From NCBI GenBank assembly GCA_011390165.1, contig JAABSV010000041.1:1-34951 (forward strand): DNA of 34,951 nucleotides, written 5' to 3'. The notes beneath the pieces are model-generated. The model was not told the DNA's origin. It made no database searches and saw only the letters and a program-made list of their open reading frames with translations. The translations under genes and the position numbers were made by a program. Source of the DNA: Desulfobulbaceae bacterium (GTDB lineage Bacteria > Desulfobacterota > Desulfobulbia > Desulfobulbales > Desulfocapsaceae). Below are positions 1 to 8,167 of this stretch, piece by piece (position 1 is the stretch's first letter; each line of letters starts with the position of its first letter).

Positions 1-2867
1 CGGTTACCGATGATTTTCCGGTAACTGGCGGCCGCCATCGCCGCAAAGGCCGGCGCGAAGCTGCGCAGGTCGGCGGCGGTGGTGGCGGTGATTTCCCGCA
101 GCCGCTGCTCCTTGAAGGGGGCATCGATGCCGTTCAGGTAGTCGTTACGGGCGGTGGCCCCCCGGGCGGCGGCACTTTGCAGGGGATCGAAGGCGCCGTA
201 GGTGCCGATCACCAGCTGTTCCATCACCTGAGGCGGTAGATCGAGGCCGGCGACAATCTCCGGTACCCTGGCATAGGCCTCGTAGGTCTTCTTCACCTGT
301 GGGTCGCGGTAGCTGACAAAGGCGAGGTTGCCGCTCAGCTGACCGAACTGGATGAAGCAGCCGTAGGCCCCGCCCATCTGGCGCACCGTGTTCCAGAGGT
401 AGTCCCGGGAGAGGTAGGTCTTCAGTACCTCGAAGTGGCCATTGTACCCCTGGCCGTTGTTCAGCAGCTTGCCCCCCTCGACCGCAAAGACCACCTCGGC
501 GGCGGTGATGAAGGCCTCGTGGCTGGGGAAGTGCAACTCCGCTAGCGGCTGGTGCGGCACCGGGGTGGAGGCCAGAGCGTCGCTGATGCAGCCACCAAGT
601 TCATGGAAACGGGCCAGTTCCGCCGCTTCGCCGGTCACCGCCAGGATCAGGTTTTCCCGGTTGAACAGCAGTTTGGCAACCTGGTCGAGGGTGGCCAGGA
701 AGCGCTCTTCACCGGCCGGGTAGTCAAGGGCCAGTTCCTTGAGCGGCAGATAGGCGCTTACCCCGGAAAAGAGTTCGCTGTAGCGGCCGGCATTGCTCAG
801 ATGGGCAAAGACCCGGGTCGCCGGCAGGCTGTACCCCTCGCTCTGCACCGAGTGCTCGGCCCAGGTGTATTCGCGGCCGACGATCTCGGCGATCCGCGCC
901 CGGTCGGCAAAAGAGACTGAGTGGAACACCTCGGCAAGGAGGTCGAGGGCCTGCTCCAGGTACTGCGGCAGGCAGCGGAGGTGCAGCCAGAAGACCGGCC
1001 GGGTCTCATCCGGCTGCTGCCGTCGGCTGTAGGTGGTCAGGCTATGGCTGAAGGCACCGGTGCAGGTGGCGATCTCCTTGGCAAACTGGACATAGCCGAG
1101 CCGTCTGGTGCCGATCTCGGTGACGATGGTCCCGAAGAGGTCGAGCCAGGGGAGCAGCGTCGGCGGCAGACAACGGAGGTCAAAGCCGACATCCAGGTAG
1201 GTGATCCGGTTGGTGGCCTGCTCGCTGACCAGCACCTCCCGGCCGAACATGGTGGTGGGGGTGACACTGTGCACCTCGATTTTCGCCGCCAGGTCGGCGA
1301 GCCCCAGGCGGGGGAGGAGGGCCAGGGTGTCGGCGCCGTTGGCCTGCAGCTGTTCGGCCTGCAGGGCCCTGGTCCGCTCGGCCAGTTCCTGACGCCGGTA
1401 TTCATCAAGGGAGGCCAGGTGCCCGGCCAGGCGGGTCTCTTCAGCCTGGTGGGCCAGCTGCTGTTTGTTCGGGTCCGGGGCCAGGGTGACGGTGACCGTG
1501 GCCGGGTTGTCGAGCAGGTATTGGCCGATAAGGGCCTCAAAATAGCCTTCCTCCAGGGCCTTGCGACGGATGCCGGCGAGCAGTTCCTCCTGCTCGAGAG
1601 AGGCCAGAGGGTCGGTGCCGTATTTCAGACCGGTCATCGCCTTGCCGAGAAGATCGAGACCGCGCTGGGCCTTGCTTGCCTCCTCGCGCAGGGAAAACTC
1701 GAACTTGTTCAACTCGGCAAGCACCAGCTCCCGGTCCAGCCCGGCGGTCACCATTTGCCGCAGGGTATCGCGGTAGAGGTTGAGGAAGGCATCGCAATGT
1801 TCGGCCTCACTGCCCACCAGGTAGGTGACCATCAGGGTCCGATAGGAGGAGTTGGCCAGGTAGAGGCCGCCGAAATCCTTGCCCAGGCCGCTGGAGACGA
1901 TGGCATTTTTCAGCGGTGAGCCGTCGGAGTTGTAGAGGATGTTGGCGATGATCTGGAAGGCGGTGTTCTCCTCCCGCCTGGTCACCGTGGCGATGTCGGT
2001 GCCGACGGCGAGGAAGGTCTTTGCCCTGGTATCGGCGGAGTCCACCGCGTAGCTGTCGCTGATCCGCACCGGGGCGGTCGGAGTCACCCCTTCAGCAATT
2101 TCCGCCCGCCGGCCAGCCTCCGGGAAGGGGGCAAGAAAGCGGCTGTTGAGAAACTCCAACTCCTCGGCCAGGGGGGCATCGCCGTAGAGGAAAAAGAAGC
2201 AGTTGCTCGGCTGGTAGTGGCGGCGGTGGAAGTCACAAAAGGCCTGGTAGTCGAGGTCGGGAATGTGGTGCGGGTCGCCGCCTGATTCGTGGGCGTAGGT
2301 GGAGCCGGGCATCAGACCGGCGAAGATATGGTGGAAGAGGTGGCGGATCGGGTCGGAGAAGGCGCCCTTCATTTCGTTGTAGACCACGCCCTGAAACTGC
2401 AGAGGGGCATTGGGGTCCTCGAGGTGGTAGTGCCACCCTTCCTGTTCGAAGGTGGAGGGGGCGAGCAGGGGGTTGAAGACCACATCACAGTAGACATCCA
2501 TGATGTTGAAGTACTCTTTCAGGTTGCGGGTGGCAAAGGGGTAATAGGTGATGTCACTGCCGGTCATGGCGTTGAGAAAGGTGGTTAGCCCTCCCTTGTG
2601 GATCTCGCCGAAGACATCCTTGACCGGGTACTTTTTCGACCCCATCAGTACCGAGTGCTCGAGGATGTGGGCCACCCCGGTGGAGTCCTCGGGAATGGTG
2701 TGGAAGGCCACCGCGAAGGTCTTGTTGGGGTCAGCGTTCTTGATGGCCAGCAGCGGGCAGTGCAGCCGCTGGTGGCTGAAGAGGAAGACCTCGGCGTCGA
2801 TCTCCGGGATGAACCGGCGGGTGGTCAGGTGAAAATCGGCAAGGGTCGAACCGGGCTGCAGATCCAT
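1..2867 (-). CDS. Presequence-type M16C zinc metalloprotease, C-terminus cut by window edge
   Basis: The minus-strand frame is open from an ATG at 2867 to the left edge, about 955 codons. Peptidases of this family (PreP/CymA type, M16C) are usually around 970-1000 residues, so little is missing. The inverted zinc motif HILEH lies at residues 67-71 (HxxEH, with H67, E70 and H71), followed by a typical MGSKKYPVKD stretch and an N-terminal beta-rich segment as expected for M16. The family degrades short unfolded peptides such as cleaved presequences inside a closed two-bowl chamber. No signal peptide is seen, so a cytoplasmic location is likely. An AAGGA Shine-Dalgarno lies about 7 nt upstream of the ATG. 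It follows the deacylase gene on the same strand after 26 bp, suggesting co-transcription. The family call is firm; the substrate is unknown. Confidence 0.9.
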   Translation of the reverse strand, partial: MDLQPGSTLADFHLTTRRFIPEIDAEVFLFSHQRLHCPLLAIKNADPNKTFAVAFHTIPEDSTGVAHILEHSVLMGSKKYPVKDVFGEIHKGGLTTFLNAMTGSDITYYPFATRNLKEYFNIMDVYCDVVFNPLLAPSTFEQEGWHYHLEDPNAPLQFQGVVYNEMKGAFSDPIRHLFHHIFAGLMPGSTYAHESGGDPHHIPDLDYQAFCDFHRRHYQPSNCFFFLYGDAPLAEELEFLNSRFLAPFPEAGRRAEIAEGVTPTAPVRISDSYAVDSADTRAKTFLAVGTDIATVTRREENTAFQIIANILYNSDGSPLKNAIVSSGLGKDFGGLYLANSSYRTLMVTYLVGSEAEHCDAFLNLYRDTLRQMVTAGLDRELVLAELNKFEFSLREEASKAQRGLDLLGKAMTGLKYGTDPLASLEQEELLAGIRRKALEEGYFEALIGQYLLDNPATVTVTLAPDPNKQQLAHQAEETRLAGHLASLDEYRRQELAERTRALQAEQLQANGADTLALLPRLGLADLAAKIEVHSVTPTTMFGREVLVSEQATNRITYLDVGFDLRCLPPTLLPWLDLFGTIVTEIGTRRLGYVQFAKEIATCTGAFSHSLTTYSRRQQPDETRPVFWLHLRCLPQYLEQALDLLAEVFHSVSFADRARIAEIVGREYTWAEHSVQSEGYSLPATRVFAHLSNAGRYSELFSGVSAYLPLKELALDYPAGEERFLATLDQVAKLLFNRENLILAVTGEAAELARFHELGGCISDALASTPVPHQPLAELHFPSHEAFITAAEVVFAVEGGKLLNNGQGYNGHFEVLKTYLSRDYLWNTVRQMGGAYGCFIQFGQLSGNLAFVSYRDPQVKKTYEAYARVPEIVAGLDLPPQVMEQLVIGTYGAFDPLQSAAARGATARNDYLNGIDAPFKEQRLREITATTAADLRSFAPAFAAMAAASYRKIIGN

Positions 2868-2893
2868 GGAATATCCTTCTTTGGGTGTTTTTT

Positions 2894-3343
2894 TTAGAGA
2901 ATCTTTTCACTGTCGAGGAGCAGGGTGACCGGGCCGTCATTGACCAGCTCCACTGCCATTTCGGCGGCAAAGATACCGGTTGCCGTGCGGATACCACGAC
3001 TGCGCACTGCCTGGACGAACTGTTCGTACAGGGGCTCGGCAACCGCCGGCGGTGCCGCCGCGGCAAAGCCCGGCCGGCGCCCCTTGCGGCAGTCGCCATA
3101 GAGGGTGAACTGCGAGACGATAAGCATCTCGCCGGCGATCTCCTCCAGGGAGAGGTTCATTTTTCCTTCCGGGTCGGCAAAAATCCTTAGATTGACGATC
3201 TTCTCCACCAGCCAGTCGAGGTCGGCCGGGCCATCTTCGCCGCGGATGCCAAGAAGGACCAGAAGCCCGCGGCCGATCGCCGCCACCTCTTCTTTGGCAA
3301 CCCCTACCGCCGCCCGGCTCACCCGTTGGACCACTGCCCGCAT
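2894..3343 (-). CDS. dtd: D-aminoacyl-tRNA deacylase
   Basis: This 149-residue protein has the normal DTD length and starts with the family signature MRAVVQRVSRAAV. The catalytic-loop motif SQFTLYGD (Ser77, Thr80) and the Gly-cisPro motif NDGPVT (residues 135-140) are both intact. DTD hydrolyses D-amino acids, and glycine mischarged on tRNA-Ala, from tRNA as a cytoplasmic homodimer. This protects translation from misacylated tRNA. The ATG at 3343 is preceded by an AAGG-type ribosome site. It is the first gene of a probable two-gene unit with the downstream M16C protease. The short C-terminus (DSEKIL) is ordinary for the family. Confidence 0.95.
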   Translation of the reverse strand: MRAVVQRVSRAAVGVAKEEVAAIGRGLLVLLGIRGEDGPADLDWLVEKIVNLRIFADPEGKMNLSLEEIAGEMLIVSQFTLYGDCRKGRRPGFAAAAPPAVAEPLYEQFVQAVRSRGIRTATGIFAAEMAVELVNDGPVTLLLDSEKIL

Positions 3344-3691
3344 TGCCTTCTTTCCCCTTCACTGAATCGTACGCTTTGGCCGGTCTGAGAACCCCTTGCC
3401 GCCTTGTCATGTCGCCACCAAGCCAGCAAGTGGTCGGCCGTCCGCTGGTACCGGCAGCATCGACCGACCCGAAAGACTATACCTGGTTTGGCGGCGGAGG
3501 ACAGCAGCTTTTCCCCTCGACAAGGCTCCATCAATGCTGGCCGATTGTCGATGGCGTGCCGGGCAGCTGCTGTCAGGGGCGGTTATTGTTGGTGCTTTTT
3601 TAGTCCTCCTCGTCGAGACTCTGGCCAAAGCCGTACACATGGGGTATCTGGTGGCTGATAGGCAGGGAGATTCTTTCCAACGGAGGGGATG
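3344..3691. other. Divergent intergenic region with an imperfect long-range inverted repeat
   Basis: About 350 bp separate the divergent dtd and tup-regulator genes, so the region should hold both promoters. I see no convincing gene or tRNA; the short frames across it lack family signatures. A 13-14 nt inverted repeat pairs GTACGCTTTGGCC (3369-3381) with GGCCAAAGCCGTAC (3623-3636), with one extra base in the second copy. A strong GGAGGGG lies at 3682-3688, next to the regulator start. Confidence 0.5.
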
Positions 3692-4633
3692 ATGGACAGG
3701 TTACAGAATGATAAATTTCTCACCACCAGAGAGGTGGCCAAGATACTCCATGTCAACGACAAGATGGTCTACACCCTGGTCAACGACAAGGGGCTGCCGG
3801 CCACCAAGGTCACCGGCAAGTGGCTCTTCCCTAAGCGGCTGGTTGAAGAGTGGCTGGAGACCCATATCCTCAACTACCGCCGTCCCGACTGGGCCGGCCC
3901 GTCCACTAACGGCGTCCTCCTCCTCGCCGGCAGCGACGACCCGCTGCTCCAGCGTACGCTGACCCTCTTCCATGCCAGGGAGCCGGAGACCATCGCCTTT
4001 TTTGCCAACCTCGGCAGCATGGGCGGCCTGAAATGTCTGCGCCGGGGAATCTGTCATATCGGCGTCTGTCATCTTCTTCAGGATGACAACCAGGAGTACA
4101 ACTTCGACTTCGCTCAGCGGGAACTGGCCCAGGCGCCGGTCTTCGTCAACTTCAGCCGCCGCCGTCAGGGGCTGCTTCTCCAGCCTGGCAACCCGAAGGG
4201 GATAACCGGCGTCGCCGACCTGGCCAGGGAGGGGGTGCGCATTATCAACCGGCCGCTGGGCACCGGGACGCGGCTCCTTCTCGACTACGAAATTGCCCGC
4301 TCGGCGGTCACCTCGTCGCAGATTGCCGGCTACCGGCAGGAGGTCTCCCGCCATCTCGACGCCGGTCTTGAGGTCTTTGCCGGTCGGGCGGACGCCGCCC
4401 CGGCAATCGAAGCAGTGGCCGGTCTTCTTGGTCTTGATTTTCTTCCCCTGCGCTGGGAACGATTTGATCTGCTGATTGACCGGGAGCGGTTTTTTGAGCC
4501 GCCCATCCAGAGTTTTATCAGTCTGCTCCATGAACAGGCCTTCCGGGATCTGGCGGCAAGCTTTGCCGGCTACGATGTGTCGCTGTGCGGCAAGATGCTT
4601 TTTCCTGATAATTTCAACAAAAAGGAGTCGTAA
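3692..4633 (+). CDS. Excisionase-type HTH regulator with PBP-like ligand domain (probable tungstate/molybdate regulator)
   Basis: The first 60 residues form a MerR/excisionase-type winged helix (FLTTREVAKILHVNDKMVYT ... GKWLFPKRLVEEWLE), typical of HTH_17. The remainder, roughly residues 80-310, resembles the periplasmic-binding-protein-like domain (PBP_like, COG1910 type) often found with oxyanion genes. Proteins of this layout are one-component regulators that bind a small ligand in the C-terminal domain. tupA follows immediately with no gap, which makes tungstate or molybdate the likely signal; that is inference from context. ATGs occur at 3689 and 3692. GGAGGGG ends at 3688, so the second ATG has the better, though still short, spacing. 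The two choices differ by one residue. No signal peptide is seen, consistent with a cytoplasmic regulator. Confidence 0.8.
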   Translation: MDRLQNDKFLTTREVAKILHVNDKMVYTLVNDKGLPATKVTGKWLFPKRLVEEWLETHILNYRRPDWAGPSTNGVLLLAGSDDPLLQRTLTLFHAREPETIAFFANLGSMGGLKCLRRGICHIGVCHLLQDDNQEYNFDFAQRELAQAPVFVNFSRRRQGLLLQPGNPKGITGVADLAREGVRIINRPLGTGTRLLLDYEIARSAVTSSQIAGYRQEVSRHLDAGLEVFAGRADAAPAIEAVAGLLGLDFLPLRWERFDLLIDRERFFEPPIQSFISLLHEQAFRDLAASFAGYDVSLCGKMLFPDNFNKKES

Positions 4634-5554
4634 GTGTTGAAGAAGACCATCTGTTCTGTTGCCCTGGGGGCTTTTTCCAGCCTGGCCCTGCTTGCTCTTC
4701 CCGGAATTTTTGGTGATGCCGGGAGTGCTGTCGCTGCTGAAATCCTCAAGATGTCCACCACCACCAGCACCGAGTCTTCCGGCTTGCTCAATCTGCTCCT
4801 GCCCGAGTTCAACAAGGAGACCGGTATCGAGATCAAGGTGGTGGCGAAGGGGACCGGGGCGGCAATCCGTGACGGTCAGGACGGCAACGTTGACGTGATC
4901 TTTGTTCATGCCCTCAAGCGGGAGGAGGCGTTTGTCGCCGAAGGCTACGGGACCAAACGGTACCCGGTGATGTACAACGATTTCGTGTTGATCGGCCCGG
5001 CCACTGACCCGGCCGGAGTGAAGGCCACCACCACTGCCGCCGACGCCTTCAAGGCGATCGCCGGCGCCGCCCAGCCCTTTGTCTCCCGTGGTGACGACAG
5101 CGGCACCCACACCAGGGAGCAGGAGATCTGGCGGGCCACTGGCCTCCCGATGGAGAAAAAGAGCCAGAAGATCGTGGTTGGCGGCAAGGAAAAGGAGGTT
5201 GCCGCCGAGACCCCGGCCGATTCCACCGCCTGGCACCTCTCCATCGGCCAGGGGATGGGTAAGGCCATCACCTTTGCCGAAGAGAAGCAGGGCTACACCC
5301 TTTCCGACCGGGGAACCTATATCAAGTACCGCTATGGCAAGACCCCGCCGGTGGATCTGGAAATCGTCTCCGAGGGTGATACTGCCCTGGCCAACCCCTA
5401 CGGGATTATCCCGGTGAACCCGGAAAAACACCCCCATGTCCGCCACGACCTGGCAATGCGGTGGGTCGAGTGGTTGATCTCTGCCAAGGGCCAGCAGTTG
5501 ATCGCCGACTACAAACTTGAGGGGCAGCAACTTTTTTTTCCGGATGCCCGATAG
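4634..5554 (+). CDS. tupA: Tungstate ABC transporter substrate-binding protein
   Basis: The product has 306 residues, starting from a GTG that directly follows the regulator's TAA and is preceded by AAGGAG. An N-terminal signal peptide (KK, hydrophobic core, probable cleavage near AVA-AE at residues 33-36) precedes the TupA hallmark STTTSTESSGLL (41-52). The oxyanion-site region GTGAAIRDGQDGNVDVIFVH follows. In TupA proteins the TTTS motif helps bind tungstate with very high selectivity over molybdate in the periplasm. Its membrane and ATPase partners, tupB and tupC, lie about 1.9 kb away beyond an inverted transporter gene, an unusual split. It is probably co-transcribed with the upstream regulator. 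I rate the tungstate assignment as strong from sequence. Confidence 0.92.
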   Translation: MLKKTICSVALGAFSSLALLALPGIFGDAGSAVAAEILKMSTTTSTESSGLLNLLLPEFNKETGIEIKVVAKGTGAAIRDGQDGNVDVIFVHALKREEAFVAEGYGTKRYPVMYNDFVLIGPATDPAGVKATTTAADAFKAIAGAAQPFVSRGDDSGTHTREQEIWRATGLPMEKKSQKIVVGGKEKEVAAETPADSTAWHLSIGQGMGKAITFAEEKQGYTLSDRGTYIKYRYGKTPPVDLEIVSEGDTALANPYGIIPVNPEKHPHVRHDLAMRWVEWLISAKGQQLIADYKLEGQQLFFPDAR

Positions 5555-5585
5555 CGCCGCAATTCCCCGCGGGCGAACGGTTCGG

Positions 5586-6803
5586 TCACACTGTCAGTTT
5601 GTTCCAGCGGAGCAGAGCGGCAACAAGAATGCCAACGATAAAACCGGCGGCAAGGTTGGCGGCCAGGGTGATCCCAACCACCAGGACCACCACGAAGAGT
5701 TCCTTGCGGCTGTTCATGTCGAGGATGGTCAGGGCCAACTGGGTGCCGGCGAAAAGGAGCAGGACCCCGAGGACGGCCATCGGCAGCAGGTGGATGATCG
5801 CCATGATCCGGTTGCCGAAGAGGAGGGCGATGACCAGGAAGATGGCGCCGATGATCAGGTTGGAGCCGGCGGTGCGGGCCCCGAACCGGTAGCGGGAGGC
5901 GAGCCCTCCGGCGCCGTGGCACATCGGCATGCCGCCGAGAAAAAAGCTGCCCAGATTGGCCAGAGCCATGCTCAGGCAAAGACTCCGGTTAGTCACCTTT
6001 TCGCCGGTTTTCGGGAAGTACTGGCGGCTGAGATCGGTATTGGCGATCACCGCGTTGCCGATGGTCATCGGGATCTGTGGCAGGACCAGGATCAGCAGGG
6101 CAAAACTGTAATCAGGCCAGCCCGGCAGCGGATAGGGGAAAAGGCCGGGGAGAGTGGGGGCCAGTCCTGCCGCCTGCCACCCCTGGTGGCTGCCCAGAAA
6201 GATGCCGACGAGCATCCCCACCCCGACCACCACCACCGCCGCCGGCAGTCGTTTGTTGTCGAGAAGAAGGAGGGTGGTGATGCCGAGCAGGCAGCCAAGG
6301 GTCAGCCCCACCGGCAGGAAACCCAACTGCTGCAGACGGAGAAAGGGTTCGGCACTCCCCTGCAGCAACTGGTAGGTGGAGGTGCCGAGCATCAGTTTCA
6401 CCCCCTGGGAGAGGAGGAGCAGCCCGGTGGAGAGCTGCACCCCGCGAATCACCTCCTTTGGCACCTGGCGGCTGATCACGTTGATCAGGCCGGTGGCTCC
6501 GATCAACAGAAGGATGACAAAGAGCCAGAGGCAGGATGCCTGGATCTGGCTGGCCGAGATGCCGGTGGCGATGGCGTAGCCACTGATCACCTTCATCGGC
6601 TCCACCGGGCTGGTGACCCGGAAATAGAGGCCGGCGCAGATATAGTAGAGTCCCACCCCGACAAAGAGGCCGACCGGGTTGAGCGAATTGACCATGATCA
6701 TGCCCATTGCCAGGGGGAGAATGGTGCCCAGGTCGCCAAGCGAGCCGGCCAGTTCCATGCGGTTGAACTGCAAGGCAGTCGAGTTCTTGCCACTATCAGC
6801 CAT
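5586..6803 (-). CDS. MOT1-like sulfate/molybdate transporter
   Basis: This 405-residue, highly hydrophobic protein has about ten predicted membrane segments. The N-terminal motif RMELAGSLGDLGTILPLAMG and the later SPVEPMKVISGYAIATG are typical of the MOT1/SulP-related molybdate transporter family (MFS_MOT1). These inner-membrane proteins import molybdate or sulfate. Its position between tupA and tupBC supports an oxyanion substrate, but which one cannot be read from sequence. The frame stays open upstream to 6992. I chose the ATG at 6803 because the family similarity starts there and a long G-run ribosome site (nine consecutive C on the + strand, 6811-6819) lies just upstream. It is convergent with tupA; the stop codons are 31 bp apart. 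Confidence 0.85.
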   Translation of the reverse strand: MADSGKNSTALQFNRMELAGSLGDLGTILPLAMGMIMVNSLNPVGLFVGVGLYYICAGLYFRVTSPVEPMKVISGYAIATGISASQIQASCLWLFVILLLIGATGLINVISRQVPKEVIRGVQLSTGLLLLSQGVKLMLGTSTYQLLQGSAEPFLRLQQLGFLPVGLTLGCLLGITTLLLLDNKRLPAAVVVVGVGMLVGIFLGSHQGWQAAGLAPTLPGLFPYPLPGWPDYSFALLILVLPQIPMTIGNAVIANTDLSRQYFPKTGEKVTNRSLCLSMALANLGSFFLGGMPMCHGAGGLASRYRFGARTAGSNLIIGAIFLVIALLFGNRIMAIIHLLPMAVLGVLLLFAGTQLALTILDMNSRKELFVVVLVVGITLAANLAAGFIVGILVAALLRWNKLTV

Positions 6804-6986
6804 TTTCTGTCCCCCCCCCTCTTTGACGTTGCTGCGCCTCCCGTCTGTTCTCCATGCGCTTTGGCTGCCCCCGCATGGAGGCAACCACTCTACCATCTGC
6901 ACCACCGTTCCGGCAAGAATCTGTCGGCAGCGTGCGGCTATTCTCCGGAAAAAAACGAGCGTTACCGGGTGGAGGTTGTGCTTTTT

Positions 6987-7013
6987 TGTCACAAAATTTT
7001 AGTGTTTGTGACA
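6987..7013. promoter_or_regulatory. Perfect 9-bp dyad, possible operator
   Basis: TGTCACAAA (6987-6995) and TTTGTGACA (7005-7013) form an exact inverted repeat with a 9-bp spacer. The left arm is itself nearly palindromic (TTGTCACAA). The half-site resembles CRP/FNR-family boxes (TGTGA/TCACA), but the spacing differs from the classical 6 bp. It overlaps the -10 of the minus-strand promoter candidate, so repression is plausible. Confidence 0.5.
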
Positions 7014-7026
7014 TAAATTTTGTCAA
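6996..7026 (-). promoter_or_regulatory. Candidate sigma-70 promoter for the MOT1-like gene
   Basis: On the minus strand a perfect TTGACA (7026-7021) is followed after 19 bp by TAAAAT (7001-6996). The spacing is 2 bp longer than ideal. It points at the transporter gene and would leave a leader of roughly 180 nt. The operator-like palindrome at 6987-7013 overlaps its -10 region. Confidence 0.45.
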
Positions 7027-7177
7027 AATTCATTTTCATCATAAAAATCGATGTATTATAAGAATGACTCCGGGCGGTTTGGTTCATGTTTTGGGTGGAC
7101 AGAAGGGCAAAAAAGAGTTGATTATGCCCTGTAAGCATGTCAACGAATCTTTTTATTGACAGTTCGATGCACCATTT

Positions 7178-7309
7178 GGGCGACCGCGGGTCGCCCCTAC
7201 GGCGATCGTGGTTCGTTAGGTGTGTGGGGATTTGTTTGACCGGTTGGTTGGTTTTGCAACGGCTGTTGGGGTGATGCATTGCACCGTAGGGGCGACCGGT
7301 CGGTCGCCC
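7178..7309. repeat. REPIN-like pair of inverted palindromic repeats
   Basis: The unit GGGCGACC-GCG-GGTCGCCCCTACGG (7178-7202) recurs in inverted orientation at 7284-7309, starting CCGTAGGGGCGACC and differing only in the small hairpin loop. Each unit folds alone into an 8-bp stem, and the two can pair with each other across about 80 bp. This is the architecture of paired REP sequences (REPIN) or a small MITE. No other copy was found in the window. Confidence 0.7.
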
Positions 7310-7462
7310 ATGTGTCGGTTTTGGTTGGTTGTGGTAATTTCTCGTCACAAACGGCGGTAAAACTGGCGCTCCGGGGCAGTTCAGGGTATTGGCTGCTGGG
7401 TATATGTGGCCTGGTGAGTTGGGCGTGCAGAGTGGCTGAAGAGGAGGAGCAGGTGAGGGCAC

Positions 7463-8167
7463 ATGGGTTTTTTTGCTGACAGTTTCCGTTCTGCCCTCCT
7501 TCTCTTCTGGAATCTTGACCGGGAACTGCTGGAGATCATCGGGGTGTCGTTGCGGGTAAGCTTTGCCGCCACCCTGATCGCCGCCCTGCTCGCCATACCG
7601 GCCGCCTTCTTCATTGCCGGGCGTAATTTTGCCGGCAAGCGCCTGCTCCTCACCATCCTCAACACCCTCCTTGCCTTGCCGACGGTGGTGATCGGCCTGG
7701 TGGTCTATTCGCTTATTTCCCGGCGGGGAATTTTCGGCCCCCTCGATCTCCTCTACACCCAAACCGCCATGGTGATCGGCCAGGTGATCCTCATCGTGCC
7801 GGTGATCACCACCCTGACCATCGCCGCAGTCAGCCGCATCGACCGCCGCTTCCGCCCCACCGCCCTCACGCTGGGGGCCGGCCCCGGCGACCTTGCCTTG
7901 GTGATCCTCCGTGAGGCCCGCTACGGCATCTTCGCGGCGGTGATTGCCGCCTATGGCCGGGTGATCGCCGAGGTGGGGATCAGTATGATGCTGGGTGGCA
8001 ATGCCAAAGGCTTCACCCGGACCATGACCACTGCCATGGCCCTGGAGTACGACAAGGGCGAATTTGTCCTCGCCGTGGCCCTGGGTATTGCCCTTATGAC
8101 CATCGCCTTCCTGATCAATATCCTCTTCCATTTCTGCCAGGGACAAAGTGACCATGCCCCTGTATAG
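7463..8167 (+). CDS. tupB: Tungstate ABC transporter permease
   Basis: This 234-residue integral membrane protein has about five to six hydrophobic segments and the binding-protein-dependent permease layout. The EAA-like cytoplasmic loop is recognisable around TLGAGPGDLALVILREARYG, followed by the TupB-typical RVIAEVGISMMLGGNAKGFT. It would form the inner-membrane channel for tungstate delivered by TupA and be energised by TupC. The ATG at 7463 has GAGGG upstream at 7455-7459. The 3' end overlaps tupC by 14 bp, showing translational coupling. tupA is not adjacent; it lies on the same strand about 1.9 kb upstream, beyond the inverted MOT1-like gene. Confidence 0.9.
   Translation: MGFFADSFRSALLLFWNLDRELLEIIGVSLRVSFAATLIAALLAIPAAFFIAGRNFAGKRLLLTILNTLLALPTVVIGLVVYSLISRRGIFGPLDLLYTQTAMVIGQVILIVPVITTLTIAAVSRIDRRFRPTALTLGAGPGDLALVILREARYGIFAAVIAAYGRVIAEVGISMMLGGNAKGFTRTMTTAMALEYDKGEFVLAVALGIALMTIAFLINILFHFCQGQSDHAPV

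Larger units (their letters stand above)
6804..7462. other. Gene-free regulatory and repeat region between the MOT1-like gene and tupB
   Basis: This 659-bp divergent stretch carries no ORF with family features. It is markedly A+T-rich around 6980-7065, unlike its neighbours. It contains a minus-strand promoter candidate with an overlapping palindrome (6987-7026) and a pair of inverted hairpin repeats (7178-7309). A CGTCACAAAC sequence near 7344-7353 resembles one arm of the palindrome. Confidence 0.6.

Noticed and set aside
3701..5530. Long minus-strand open frame opposite the regulator and tupA (609 codons)
   Set aside because: It is a shadow of two well-supported plus-strand genes and its translation shows no recognisable domain.
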